In this document: positions 16,134 to 26,000 of the stretch, in pieces
Layout: the number at the start of each line of letters is the position of its first letter
Position numbering within the stretch: the stretch's first letter is position 1
Assembly (NCBI GenBank): GCA_017526985.1
Contig: JAFXQR010000179.1
Location: 62,001-126,000 of the forward strand
Reading direction: 5' to 3'
DNA: 64,000 bases
DNA from: Lachnospiraceae bacterium
GTDB taxonomy: Bacteria; Bacillota; Clostridia; Lachnospirales; Lachnospiraceae
Made by a program: the position numbers and the translations under genes
The notes under the pieces: model-generated
Seen by the model: the letters and a program-made list of their open reading frames with translations, nothing else
Databases searched by the model: none
What the model was told of the DNA's origin: nothing

Positions 16134-16205
16134 TCACCGGTCTAAACCGTCGTCTTCTTTGTTATGCCTTTTGTCGTACTTTTCAAGTGCTTTTCTTGCA
16201 TACAT
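16134..16205 (-). CDS. Possible 23-residue peptide
   Basis: MYARKALEKYDKRHNKEDDG-type frame after AAAAGGAAGATGTGCC, 18 bases behind the preceding gene. Basic then acidic; ends DGLDR. A GC-rich palindrome (ACCGG...CCGGT) covers its stop. Small and unsupported by homology, but the binding site is good. Confidence 0.4.
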   Translation of the reverse strand: MYARKALEKYDKRHNKEDDGLDR

Positions 16206-16223
16206 GGCACATCTTCCTTTTAA

Positions 16224-16670
16224 TCAATATTCCCGGTCATCATCAAAATATTTTTCAAACAGATCTTCTTCCGATTCAATCGAACTATCTGTCTCTTTCC
16301 ATTTCAGACCATCTACAAGGTCGCCGGTCTCTGCATCTTCTTTTAGATAGATACAAGCATTTCCTATGTTTTCTTTGAAGACCTCCTCAAGTTTTTTGAG
16401 GTCGTACAGCCCCGAGAAAGAAGCCGGAGTCCCGGGAAAACCGGTTCCGTTTTTATCGTAAAGAACCCTTCTTTCTCCAGCATCAAAATAGATATCCTTA
16501 TTTGTAAACTCCGAACTTACGATGAACGCATCCTCATCGCAGACTTCCAGCTTCGCATTCGGAAGGGTGATAAATGGCTCGATCTTCTTCATAGCTTTCT
16601 CGGTATTTTCTTTGTCCCGGGTTTTTAAGGTCACCATAAATTCCACGAAAACATATTGTTCATAGGACAT
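16224..16670 (-). CDS. Hypothetical protein
   Basis: 148 aa after GGAAAGCGAGGAAGCATT. Likely alpha/beta (YVFVEFMVTLKTRDKENTEK; AFIVSSEFTNKDIYFDAGE), ending FDDDREY. Its 5' leader contains four 27-base hairpins at 33-base spacing, the longest such array in the window, so expression may be controlled by leader structure. Confidence 0.6.
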   Translation of the reverse strand: MSYEQYVFVEFMVTLKTRDKENTEKAMKKIEPFITLPNAKLEVCDEDAFIVSSEFTNKDIYFDAGERRVLYDKNGTGFPGTPASFSGLYDLKKLEEVFKENIGNACIYLKEDAETGDLVDGLKWKETDSSIESEEDLFEKYFDDDREY

Positions 16671-16707
16671 AATGCTTCCTCGCTTTCCTTTGATTTGCCT
16701 TTACTGT

Positions 16708-16833
16708 ATGGGAGCAGTGGTTTTCTGCGTCCATAGATATATGGGAGCGGCATTTTGCCGCGCCCATATAGTAATGGGAGCGGCATTTTGCCGCGCCCAT
16801 ATAGTAATGGGAGCGGTGATTTTCTGCGTCCAT
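16708..16833 (-). repeat. Four-unit hairpin array, 33-base period, in a 5' leader
   Basis: Units at 16708, 16741, 16774 and 16807, each 27 bases, read on the minus strand as ATGGGCGCGGC-AAAAT-GCCGCTCCCAT or a close variant, separated by six bases (mostly ATAGTA on the plus strand). Outer stem ATGGG/CCCAT and inner stem GCGGC/GCCGC, with compensatory changes in outer units. Confidence 0.85.
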
Positions 16834-16849
16834 CGAACTTGTTCATTAC

Positions 16850-16862
16850 TATATGAAAAATA
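16850..16862 (-). promoter_or_regulatory. TATTTTTCATATA promoter-like motif, copy 5
   Basis: Exact consensus, minus strand, ahead of the hairpin array and the gene at 16224. Confidence 0.7.
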
Positions 16863-16893
16863 GAATTTGAAAGGTATCTCTTAAAAAGCACTC

Positions 16894-16935
16894 AAAAAAA
16901 ATGACCTCGGGTACCGTTTTGGTACGCAAGGTCAT
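16894..16935 (-). terminator. Intrinsic terminator
   Basis: Minus-strand ATGACCT/AGGTCAT outer stem with inner GTACC/GGTAC, then seven T residues, 27 bases past the stop at 16963. Confidence 0.8.
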
Positions 16936-16962
16936 CTTAATTGCATTGATGCAGTCTTCTGT

Positions 16963-18549
16963 TTATCCCATTTCCCATCCGGTCATCGGGTGATCATCTT
17001 TATTTTGCTCTACATTCTGTTCTTTACTGGAAAGCTCTTCTGCCTTACCAAAAGTCACCTGAAAACCGCTCTCCAGGGAGTTGCGCAGCCTGTCGATCTT
17101 ATCTTTACGGTCTGCGATGCTCTGCGCTGCCTGAGCGGTTGCCCCGACCGCTTCCCTCAACTGACCGTTCTCCATCCGAAGATTGTAGGACTGGTACACC
17201 TGCTTCTGCATTGCCGGCGGCAGGGATCCGATGATCGAGCGGATTTCCTTGCTGGCAAGCAGCGTGTCTTTGTCCAGCGGAGCGTTGTGGAACAGAAGTA
17301 CCTGCAGATTGACCTGTTGCTTTTCATCCACATTGAACCGCATCTCAATACCGGTCGGAAGGCCGTTTGCAAATGCCACCGTGGTACCCCAGAGAAGCTG
17401 TCCGTCTGCTGTCTGCATCGCACAGTCTTCTACCAGCATTGTCTGATCGACCACGCCACTCTCCAGGCCACCTTTGAACAGGGATACAAAGTTTGCCATC
17501 GATTCTGCGCCCATCAGGTTACGGGCTGTGGACATATCGAACACTTTCATCGGCTCTGCCTTGTCATAGACCAAAGTCTTATTCGGGTTCAGGCCAAGTT
17601 CATCCGCCATCTCGGAGATCGTGGTGGAGGATACCACATCGTTAAAGTCGTTCATCTGGATCGCCAGGAAGTACAGGGATGGCTCCGGAGAGTGTCCGTT
17701 TGCCTCAAATTCCTTGTAGAAGATGTCCAGTCTGGCATCTACCACACTTTCCGGCTCGCCCGGCAGGATCAGGCCATCGTGCATTGCCGCACGGACTGCA
17801 CTATAATCTGCTCCGGACTGTACCAGCTGCACATAGGTTTCGTAATCTCGTCTGGCGTTGTAGAGCGCCTGCATCTTCGGAGTGATGATCTCTGGCAGCT
17901 CCAACAGTACCGACTGTAGCTTATTCACATCCATCTGTGCCTGCGGCGTCAGAACATTCATTCCGGCCATCATAGCACTATTGCGGTTATTCTGCGCATA
18001 CAGCTCTACCGCACGCTTTTCCATCGCATTCTGGATTTTCTGGCGGTTCGCGATCAGATCATTGCGGATCATAGTAGCTTCCCGCATATCTCCACCGATC
18101 GGATCCTGTCCAAATCCGGGAATATTCATCATTTTGCCTTTTTCCAGCGTCATTTTTGCCACTTCATTGACATCACGAACATACTGGATCGTGCCTTCTG
18201 TCATACGCATGATCTCCGGGAAAGAGACACCAAGACTCTTAAAGTACAGAGGAGCCTCCATCTGTCCATTTACCTTCATCTCCTGGAAAGCCTGATTACG
18301 GAAGTAATCCTGCAGAGCTTTATCTGCGTTGTTGAACGCCTGCTCGTTCTTTTGGAATTCACTGATCGCTTTTGCCATATTCGCCTGGAAATTCTGGATC
18401 TCCAGATCACTCATCCTGGGATCCGTGGTCTTGGCGCTGCCATCAGCGATCGACTGATACATAGCACCCAGATTGACTGCCATCGTATCCGCCCGTTTTG
18501 CTTTCATATCTTCGATTTTTTCACGGATTTTCTGAAAAAAGCCCATCAT
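16963..18549 (-). CDS. Large hypothetical protein, paralogue of 19080-20618
   Basis: 528 aa. Basic N-terminal helix (FFQKIREKIEDMKAKR), then long helical region, then a mixed domain from about residue 300. It shares with the 512-aa paralogue an N-terminal (R-x-D-T-M-x-V-N-x-G-A) motif, TPKMQALYN-R-R, P-S-L-(Y/R)-F-L-A, a late N-G-L-P-(T/A)-G-I-(E/D)-(M/L)-R-F block and the end (M/L)TGW(E/D). No enzymatic motif. Sole gene of its unit. A structural role is a guess. Confidence 0.6.
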   Translation of the reverse strand: MMGFFQKIREKIEDMKAKRADTMAVNLGAMYQSIADGSAKTTDPRMSDLEIQNFQANMAKAISEFQKNEQAFNNADKALQDYFRNQAFQEMKVNGQMEAPLYFKSLGVSFPEIMRMTEGTIQYVRDVNEVAKMTLEKGKMMNIPGFGQDPIGGDMREATMIRNDLIANRQKIQNAMEKRAVELYAQNNRNSAMMAGMNVLTPQAQMDVNKLQSVLLELPEIITPKMQALYNARRDYETYVQLVQSGADYSAVRAAMHDGLILPGEPESVVDARLDIFYKEFEANGHSPEPSLYFLAIQMNDFNDVVSSTTISEMADELGLNPNKTLVYDKAEPMKVFDMSTARNLMGAESMANFVSLFKGGLESGVVDQTMLVEDCAMQTADGQLLWGTTVAFANGLPTGIEMRFNVDEKQQVNLQVLLFHNAPLDKDTLLASKEIRSIIGSLPPAMQKQVYQSYNLRMENGQLREAVGATAQAAQSIADRKDKIDRLRNSLESGFQVTFGKAEELSSKEQNVEQNKDDHPMTGWEMG

Positions 18550-18612
18550 TTTACCTCTTCTCTCATTATTGTTTGCCTGTATTTTATACGGACAATCCTG
18601 CGGTTACAATGG

Positions 18613-18625
18613 TATATGAAAAATA
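18613..18625 (-). promoter_or_regulatory. TATTTTTCATATA promoter-like motif, copy 6
   Basis: Exact consensus, minus strand, 63 bases before ATG 18549 and downstream of two terminator-like hairpins. Confidence 0.7.
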
Positions 18626-18666
18626 ATATAAGAAAAAGCCCTATCTTAACAGGATACCAATTCACC

Positions 18667-18699
18667 AAAACCTCGGCAAAATCATTAAAAAAGCCGAGG
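18667..18699 (-). terminator. Second terminator-like hairpin
   Basis: CCTCGGC/GCCGAGG stem, minus strand, followed by TTTT; back-up to the stronger hairpin at 18706. Confidence 0.55.
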
Positions 18700-18705
18700 A
18701 TTGCT

Positions 18706-18742
18706 AAAAAAATACCCGGCTGCCACAAGACATTACCGGGTA
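18706..18742 (-). terminator. Intrinsic terminator
   Basis: TACCCGG/CCGGGTA stem then a seven-base T-run on the minus strand, 30 bases after the stop at 18772. Confidence 0.8.
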
Positions 18743-18771
18743 CTTACTCCAAATTTCGCCAAAAAAGCAGG

Positions 18772-19053
18772 TCAGATATCTTCCTCCAGATCTTCTTCTG
18801 CCTTCTTCTCCTGTATCCGTTCGAGGATATCATCGGCGATACGCTCCAGATAATAGCCAGTCAGTACCGAGCAGGCATCGTTTAGCCCCTTTCGGTAAGA
18901 CTCATCTGTATTATTCACATAAGCAGCAGCCAGTTCCTCGAACATCTCATAGGTACTGTTGCTGTCATCCATCAGAAGATCCGCCATAACATCTGCAGAT
19001 ACTTCTTTATCGTCCTCTTTGAGTGCCTCTTGGATTCTCTCTAAAGCCGTCAT
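18772..19053 (-). CDS. Small acidic helical protein
   Basis: 93 aa from ATG 19053, preceded by AAAGGAGAAGTGAA; upstream in-frame starts are inside the intergenic sequence. Entirely helical and acidic, ending EEDLEEDI at the end of the operon, where no following gene needs coupling. No family recognised. Confidence 0.6.
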   Translation of the reverse strand: MTALERIQEALKEDDKEVSADVMADLLMDDSNSTYEMFEELAAAYVNNTDESYRKGLNDACSVLTGYYLERIADDILERIQEKKAEEDLEEDI

Positions 19054-19079
19054 TTCACTTCTCCTTTCATCCCAAACTA

Positions 19080-20618
19080 TTATTCCCGATCCCATCCGGT
19101 CAGTCCGGTATCTCTTTCTTCGTCTTCCTCTTCCTCCGGAAGCTCCGGCTTGGACGGCTCGCCGTTCTCATCGAAGATCGTTACCAGAGAAGAACGCTGG
19201 AAGTTCTTTTCCATAAAGTCTTTCTTCACCCCCTCCTGCTTTTCTTCGTATGCTGTACGGTCGGAACCGTTTGCTACGATCATCCGGCCGTAGCTGCCAT
19301 CCGAAGTTCTGGCAACATGCAGGGAGTTGCAGGCTTGTTTCTGCATCTCATACGGAAGGGAAGATACGATCCGCTGCAGTTCTGTAGATTTTAAGAAGGA
19401 TTCACGATCCAGTGGCATATTGTGGAAGCGGATATCGTGTAGCATCACCTGTTTTTTCTCATCCGTCTTAAACCGCAGATCAATGCCGGCCGGCAGACCG
19501 TTATCGAAAAGTGCTTTCGTGGTAAAGAGCATTTCACCGCTGTCCCGATCTTCGGTCAGGCCCATATTGATGAAGTACAAGGATTCTTTTTCAGCCAGAT
19601 CTTCGATCGCAATACCGGCTCCGGACTCTTTGAACAGAGCAAGGAAGTTTGCGAAAGCTTCGGCGCCGGCAACCTGCATAACATCGGAGATTTTCTCCAG
19701 GCGGAGCTCTTCCTCATATTCCATTGACTTGTTCGGATTCATACCGAGTTCCGTCGCCAGCTTGGTGATCGTCATCTGTTCCATCGCATTATTGAAGGAC
19801 TCCATCTGTCCGGCTAAAAACCGCAGCGACGGTTCGCTCTTGCCGCCATTTTCCTGGTATTCCCGGATGAATGCCTGCAGTTTCTGCGTTACATCCATCT
19901 CGTCATCCCCAGGCATCTTCAGAGCGTTTTCTGTCTTCTTGTAGATCGTATCATAGGAAGAATGATTGCTCATTCCTTCTGCTACGATCTCATAGATGCG
20001 GCGTACATTGTAAAGAGCCTGCATCTTCGGAGTTACCTTGTCTTCCATTTCTGTCAGCATCCGGTCTAACAGATCCGCCTCGTCCCGGCAGGAAGCATAA
20101 CGATCCGGGGTGGCAGCGTTGATCGAGAAGTAATTCGTCTGGTTCTGCTGTGCCATCTCGACTGCTTTTTTCTCCACCAGATTATTGATGCGATTCTGGA
20201 ATTCCCGGATATTCGGACGGTTACAGGTCGGATCCGCCAGGCTCTGGATATTGGTCACCACCGGCTGCAGGATTCCGTCAATATTGCGGACAATCGACAG
20301 GTTTCCTTTCATCGTTTCCAACTGCCTTGCAAAGTCCAGTCCACCGCCGCCACGGCCGGCAAGAACCTCCTCATAGCTCATCTCGATGTACTTGTTCTGC
20401 AGATCTTTAGACAGCTGGAAGAAATAATCCTTTGCTGCAGAATAGCGGTTGATACGCTGGGAAAGAGCTTCCAGCTCTGCTGCGCTTTCCTTCAGTTCTC
20501 CGTTCTTTACTGCTTCGTAAGCAGCTCCGATATTGACCGTCATCGTATCCACTCTTCGATGGATCAGATTGTCGATCTTTTCCCGCTGCCGCTTAAGAAA
20601 GTCCATTACTTTGCCCAT
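19080..20618 (-). CDS. Large hypothetical protein, paralogue of 16963-18549
   Basis: 512 aa after AAGGAGAAAAACGACA. Same architecture as the 528-aa protein: basic start (MGKVMDFLKRQREKIDNLIH), RVDTMTVNIGAAYEAV, long helices, TPKMQALYNVRRIYE, then DNGLPAGIDLRFKTD and LTGWDRE at the end. The two sit in separate transcription units, suggesting differential control of an ancient duplicate. Function unknown. Confidence 0.6.
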   Translation of the reverse strand: MGKVMDFLKRQREKIDNLIHRRVDTMTVNIGAAYEAVKNGELKESAAELEALSQRINRYSAAKDYFFQLSKDLQNKYIEMSYEEVLAGRGGGGLDFARQLETMKGNLSIVRNIDGILQPVVTNIQSLADPTCNRPNIREFQNRINNLVEKKAVEMAQQNQTNYFSINAATPDRYASCRDEADLLDRMLTEMEDKVTPKMQALYNVRRIYEIVAEGMSNHSSYDTIYKKTENALKMPGDDEMDVTQKLQAFIREYQENGGKSEPSLRFLAGQMESFNNAMEQMTITKLATELGMNPNKSMEYEEELRLEKISDVMQVAGAEAFANFLALFKESGAGIAIEDLAEKESLYFINMGLTEDRDSGEMLFTTKALFDNGLPAGIDLRFKTDEKKQVMLHDIRFHNMPLDRESFLKSTELQRIVSSLPYEMQKQACNSLHVARTSDGSYGRMIVANGSDRTAYEEKQEGVKKDFMEKNFQRSSLVTIFDENGEPSKPELPEEEEDEERDTGLTGWDRE

Positions 20619-20648
20619 TGTCGTTTTTCTCCTTTTTTGTGTTTTATA

Positions 20649-21227
20649 TTATCCGAAAAAATCGGATTTTTTCTCCATGGTCATCCGCAGCACCATGTCC
20701 AGGATTTTCTGCGGTATCCGGATCGGAACATCCCGAAATCCATACCCTTCAAAGCCGCTTTTGGAGTTTAGAATGGATATCTGCGGTTCCTTATCCACCT
20801 CCGGGTTAAAATGGAAGGCAATATCGATATAGATATATCTTGCTTCAAAGGAATTCCCGATGCAGTAGGTATAAAACCCGTCGATTTCCATATCGTCCGA
20901 TATCATGGGGGATGTATCGGTAAACCCGACACATTCAATTTCCTCCTCGCTATGATACCATCGCACTTCCGGCGGAAGGATATCGATCTCAACACATTTC
21001 TCCTCATTTTCCAAAAAAGATTTTCGATTGTGATGGGTAAGGCGGAAATTGCCATAGCTTTTTACGAGTTCGATAAGATCCATATATCCGATCAGATCAT
21101 CATTCTGGTAAATAGCATAAATGCGCTCTTCGTGCTCCGGACGGTTCTCCAAAAGAGTACGAACATATTGTTTTTCTGTAAACGGAATACTATCCTTCTG
21201 TTCCATCTCAAAACCATCGATCTCCAT
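20649..21227 (-). CDS. Hypothetical protein
   Basis: 192 aa from ATG 21227, eight bases behind AAGGAGGTGATT; a GTG at 21257 is an alternative. Beta-rich (EERIYAIYQNDDLIGYMDLIE; YIYIDIAFHFNP), ending MEKKSDFFG. No family recognised. Between a small acidic gene and the 512-aa paralogue in one operon. Confidence 0.6.
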   Translation of the reverse strand: MEIDGFEMEQKDSIPFTEKQYVRTLLENRPEHEERIYAIYQNDDLIGYMDLIELVKSYGNFRLTHHNRKSFLENEEKCVEIDILPPEVRWYHSEEEIECVGFTDTSPMISDDMEIDGFYTYCIGNSFEARYIYIDIAFHFNPEVDKEPQISILNSKSGFEGYGFRDVPIRIPQKILDMVLRMTMEKKSDFFG

Positions 21228-21283
21228 TCGAATCACCTCCTTACCTATGGGGTTCACCAGCTCCTTTTATTCTTTTTTTACCT

Positions 21284-21703
21284 TTATTCCCTCTCAAAAT
21301 CATTTTCCATATCTTCCGCCATCGCATAGTCATCATACTGTAGAGTAGCTTCCAGGTCTTCCTTTTCTCTTTCCAGTTCAAAGACCTCTGTCTGCTTCGG
21401 ATACCACTCGATATTGGCGGTCGCTAGCAGATCATTTACCTCCTGCAGACGGTTCAAATACCGCAGACGGTCTTTTGCCGGCAGGGTGTTGCTTTTTTCT
21501 GCATCCATTACCTGCAGCGGCCTTATAGTGGAGATCATCGGCGGATTATCAAAATCGATCGGGACATGACCGGTCTCGGCCTGCTTCTGCATCAGGTTTT
21601 CCTGGATGTATTGCAGCTCTTTTTCCGGAGCGATCTCGTCCGGGACTCCCATTTCCGCCTGATAAGTGGCTTTGTATTCTAATGTGTATCGCACATTCTT
21701 CAT
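21284..21703 (-). CDS. Hypothetical acidic protein
   Basis: 139 aa; ATG 21703 has a better distance to GGGAG than the ATG nine bases earlier. N-terminal beta strand pair (VRYTLEYKATYQAEM), central short linker, C-terminal helices, tail MENDFERE. First gene behind the motif at 21762. Not recognised. Confidence 0.6.
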   Translation of the reverse strand: MKNVRYTLEYKATYQAEMGVPDEIAPEKELQYIQENLMQKQAETGHVPIDFDNPPMISTIRPLQVMDAEKSNTLPAKDRLRYLNRLQEVNDLLATANIEWYPKQTEVFELEREKEDLEATLQYDDYAMAEDMENDFERE

Positions 21704-21761
21704 GCGGCTCATCTCCCTTTTTACGACGTTCTGAATAGCTATACGACGATCTCTTATATAC

Positions 21762-21774
21762 TATATGAAAAATA
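21762..21774 (-). promoter_or_regulatory. TATTTTTCATATA promoter-like motif, copy 7
   Basis: Exact consensus, minus strand, 14 bases below the terminator at 21788-21816 and 58 before ATG 21703. Confidence 0.7.
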
Positions 21775-21787
21775 AGATGTGAAATAA

Positions 21788-21816
21788 GAAAAAGGGAGAG
21801 TGAATACCACTCTCCC
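21788..21816 (-). terminator. Intrinsic terminator
   Basis: GGGAGAG/CTCTCCC stem and T-run on the minus strand, directly after the lipoprotein gene. Confidence 0.8.
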
Positions 21817-21833
21817 GATACTTGTTTTTGGGG

Positions 21834-22820
21834 TTATTCCATTACCTTCGTCGGCAGATATCCGAACGTATTCTGGTAATTGATCTCCAGATCCAGCTTA
21901 CCGTCCACATCGAAGCGGTACCCCTCCGGAAGCAGCCCTTTGGTCACCAGCTCATCCAATCCCAGCTCTTCAAAAGTTTTTGTTGTTGTGATATTCAGCT
22001 TGCCTTCAAATACCACTGCCTGGATCTTATACTCTTTCTCCTGTTTTAAGAAGGAGATCGTGACGGTTGCCGGGAACTGGTATTGCACGCTGCCATCTTC
22101 CGTCGGCTGATCCAGTTTCTTTACCAGATTTAAGATCTGGTCGAAGGCGAAATCCTTAAATGACAGCATCTGACGGATTTCCTCCGGAACCATCTCCAGG
22201 TGGCTGGAATCAATGTTCAGCTTATAGGTGATGTCGTAGCCGATATTGGTATCGGATACTTTCACATTCTCTTCTTCGGTGATCTGGTTGATCGTATTCA
22301 AAATCGGCAGAATGTCGTTTGTGGTGAGCAGTGTGGTATCCACCCCGCTCTCTTTTCCAAGGGAGGTCCACTCGCCGCCGTCCACGGATGCGGCAACTTC
22401 ACCGCTCTTCCGGTCTGCGTAGATCTCGGAAGAAGAGGTCTCCGCCCCCAGATAATCCTTGATCACTGCTTCCACTTCCGGGATAGATGATGTGAATTTG
22501 TTTGTCCCAAAGTTATTGTAGTAGGTCATGTAGTCGTCGCTGACCATAGAGTTCGTCATCAGGATCTCCAGGCTGCCGTCCACTCCTTCTGACAGATCCA
22601 TCCCAAACAACTCTTTTGCATTATCCATATCGCTCTGAGCTGTCTCCGACAGATTGATAAAATCCAGTGAGACATCCGCATGCACCAGTGCTGATGAAGA
22701 TGATGTATAGACCGTCTCATTTTGCATATCCTTGGTCAGTTTTTCATAATTCATTCTTCCGCATCCGGCCAAAGTCAACGGGATCAGGACTGCGGAAAGG
22801 GCAAGTACCTTCTTTTTCAT
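21834..22820 (-). CDS. Lipoprotein of unknown function
   Basis: 328 aa. A signal peptide with a lipobox (LIPLTLAGCG; Cys 20) directs lipid anchoring to the outer face of the membrane. The mature part is acidic and resembles Firmicute lipoproteins of the LolA/LppX-like fold, with long beta stretches (QYQFPATVTISFLKQEKEYK; KIQAVVFEGKLNIT), but I cannot name a family. It is transcribed divergently from the surface fibre gene, from paired promoter-like motifs, suggesting a common surface role. Confidence 0.75.
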   Translation of the reverse strand: MKKKVLALSAVLIPLTLAGCGRMNYEKLTKDMQNETVYTSSSSALVHADVSLDFINLSETAQSDMDNAKELFGMDLSEGVDGSLEILMTNSMVSDDYMTYYNNFGTNKFTSSIPEVEAVIKDYLGAETSSSEIYADRKSGEVAASVDGGEWTSLGKESGVDTTLLTTNDILPILNTINQITEEENVKVSDTNIGYDITYKLNIDSSHLEMVPEEIRQMLSFKDFAFDQILNLVKKLDQPTEDGSVQYQFPATVTISFLKQEKEYKIQAVVFEGKLNITTTKTFEELGLDELVTKGLLPEGYRFDVDGKLDLEINYQNTFGYLPTKVME

Positions 22821-22868
22821 AATATATAATCTCCTCTCTTTTTAGCGGGCCGCCCCGCTCATCTCTAT

Positions 22869-22881
22869 TATATGAAAAAAG
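22869..22881 (-). promoter_or_regulatory. TATTTTTCATATA promoter-like motif, copy 8
   Basis: Minus-strand variant CTTTTTTCATATA, 48 bases before the lipoprotein ATG; divergent from copy 9. Confidence 0.65.
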
Positions 22882-22922
22882 AAATTATCCCGTTTCTTAA
22901 GGGCAGATTTTCCGTTTTTTAT

Positions 22923-22935
22923 TATTTTTCATATA
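22923..22935 (+). promoter_or_regulatory. TATTTTTCATATA promoter-like motif, copy 9
   Basis: Exact consensus on the plus strand, 67 bases before the fibre gene ATG. With copy 8 it forms a divergent pair about 40 bases apart. Confidence 0.7.
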
Positions 22936-23002
22936 TGTAGTGATGGTGTTCATACCAGATGGTAAAAATAATAGCTTTATAACAAAAAAGGAGAGAGAAA
23001 TT

Positions 23003-26000
23003 ATGGAAAAAAGAAACGCCCTTGGAGGATCTAAAAAACCGGCCATTCTTTGGATCCTCATCGCTGTGGTCGCTGTGGCCGCAATCCTGATCGGGGTGGC
23101 GATTATGATCCCGAAGCAGCAGGAAACCGTACAGATCGTGCGTACACAGACGCAGGGATCTTTGGACAGTCTGCTTGAGAGCATTGCGTCGGATCCGAAT
23201 CTGACCGAGCCTCAGAAGCAGCTGCTCACCCAGGTATTGTCTTCTTTGGACGGCGAAGGCATCCAGACAATGGATGATGCTGTACTGGTAATGGAGAAAC
23301 TGCTGGAATCAGACCTTTTGAACGCAGAGGAGAAAGAGATCTTTACTTCTCTCTTATCCCGTATTCGTTCCGGAGAAGTAGGTGATCTTCTGTATGTGAA
23401 GTCGATTCTTACAAATATTCTGGATAATGTACGCAGCCGTATCTTAAGCGAGGTTGCTGCAGAGACAATCACCGGCGGAAAACTCTATACGCTGATCGAT
23501 CAGATCCGTAATGATGATACGCTGTCTGCAGAGCAGAAAGAACTGTATATTCATATCTTAAAGAACATTGACGAGAAGGATCTCTGTGATGTATCCAAGT
23601 TCACCGAGGTAACGCAGGTACAGAAGTTCATCTCCAACCTGCTGAAAGACGATATCGTTGCTGATCCGGATATGAAAGCCTTGCTGGAGAGCATTCTGGC
23701 CGGCATGAAGGATGGACAGAACTATGATATCGCAGAACTGCGCCAGATCATCGATCTTTGCGTCAACAAGAAACTGCAGAACTCCTTCTTATCGGAAGAA
23801 AAGAAAGCACTCTTGCAGGCATTGTTAGACGAGTTTGGTGCTCGTATCAAGACTCTTGAGGATATGAATGCCGTCGAGGACGCAAAGAACCTTATCAGTC
23901 GTATCGTCGATTCCGGTCTGGTAAAAGACGAGGTAATGAATAAGGAACTGCAGGATCTGTTAAACCGTATCAACAGCGGCGACAACACACTTACGATTGA
24001 AGAGATCCGTAGCACTCTCTCCCGCATTGTGGAGAATCTGACCAAAACACTGATGTCAGAAAAGAGCGATTATCTGAATGAACAGAACAATCAGGGGCTT
24101 GGTTTTGTTACTGCAGGCGGCGTAACGAACTCCTATATGGACCAGTTCATCAATGAGTATTACAACAGTTACAATCAGCTGCAGGATCTGGCAAACCTGA
24201 ATGCAGACAATATTAACGAACTGATGAACCGTGTAAGCCAGAACGAATCCTTGTCCGAAGAGGAAAAGAAACGCCTTGCAGAGGCGCTGGACTCCTACAA
24301 GAATGATAATGATGCCGCATTAAAAGATGCCGCATCCCAGCTGCAGGCACTGATCGACAGTAATGCCGATATGGATGAAAGTACCAAAAAAGCACTGATG
24401 GATCTGATCGAAAGCACCAATAACGATCAGACCGCCAATATGCAGAACATTGAGAAACTCTTAACCGAGCAGATCAAGAACAATGCAGATCTTGACGAGC
24501 AGACCAAGAAAGCGCTGCAGCAGTTGGTGATCGATCTGGATGCCCGTACAGCGGAGAACTTAAAGAAGCTGAATACCCAGCTGACTGACGACATCAAAGG
24601 CACCCGTGACAAACTGGTCCGTGTGATCGACGAAGAACAGGGCAGTCTGGTATCCGACATCAATAAGCAGACAGACAGCCTGGTAAAGCAGATCAATACA
24701 AATGAGACATCGATCGTAAATCAGGTGAACGACAACAACTCTTCTATCGTAAGCCAGGTAAACGATTCCAATTCGTCGATCGTAAGCCAGGTAAATGAAG
24801 AGAATTCCCGTATGGCGAAAGAGATTAACAATAGCAACTCTTCCATCGTGAGTCAGGTAAATGACGAGAATTCTCGTATGGCAAAAGAGATCAATGACAG
24901 CAACTCTTCTATTGTTGACCAGGTAAACAAAGAAAACAGTGCAATGGCAACCCAGGTAAATGGTATTTTTACCAGCCTGACCGGGGATCTGAATACCAGA
25001 CAGAGCGCTTTGGTAGAACAGGTAAATGCAGAGAATACCCGCTTCGCCGGCAGTGTAAACACCGTATTCGGCGATCTGGTGAACTCTTTGAACACCAATC
25101 AATCCGAGACCATTGCTGCTTTAAATGAGCAGGAAGCGGCCCGTGTGGCAGCGATCAATGAGCAGAACAGCAACCTGGTAACTTCGATCAACAATCAGAA
25201 TTCCACACTGCTCTACTCGATCAATAACGAGAACAACCGTTTCGCATCCGTTATCAATGCGCAGAACGAAGCATTGGTAGATGCGATCAATGAGCAGAAT
25301 GGTAACTTTGCAGACCTTGTAAATGCACAGAATGCCACCCTGGTGAACTCGATCAATAACCAGCAGGCAGAGCTGGCGACCTCGATCAACGCAAAGACCG
25401 ATGAACTGGTAGAATCCATCAATACACAGCAGTCCGCACTGGTAGAGTCCATTAACTCACAGAATACGGAGCTGGTAGCATCCATCAATGATCAGCAGGC
25501 CGCTTTGATCGCTTCGATCAATAGCCAGAACAGCGCTTTGATGTCTTCCATCAATAGCCAGAATGCAGCATTGGCAGAGCAGATCAATACCCAGTCGGAT
25601 GCGATCTACGATGCAATGAACACACAGAATGACGCCCTGATCACCTCAATGAATGCGCAGACTTCTGCTCTGGCAAACAGTGTAAATGAGCAGAATGCAG
25701 CAATGGTGGCCGAGATCAACAGCTCCAATACCGCGATCAACAACTATATGTCCGGTGTAGCAACAACCGTAAATAACAATAATACTGCTCTTACCAATGC
25801 GATCAACTCCGCAGCATCCGAAGCAAGTGTGGACGCCCTGCAGGCGCAGCTTGGTGATCAGCTGAATGTTTCTGTCACCGGCGATACCGTAACCATTACT
25901 TTAGCTACTGCGAAGACCAGTCTTCCAACCGTAAGTTCTGTAAGCGCTACAACTTCTTCCGTTGCAGCACCGGGATCCACAGGAACCGTCGGAACACATA

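Noticed and set aside
16708..16833. CRISPR-like array
   Set aside because: Units are 27-base hairpins separated by only six nearly constant bases; there are no spacers and no cas genes nearby.
16990..17919. 309-codon plus-strand frame
   Set aside because: It lies wholly opposite the 528-aa gene, has no binding site, and the minus frame has conserved blocks with its paralogue.
24560..25102. Long minus-strand frames opposite the fibre gene
   Set aside because: They mirror the repeats of the plus-strand gene and lack ribosome binding sites.
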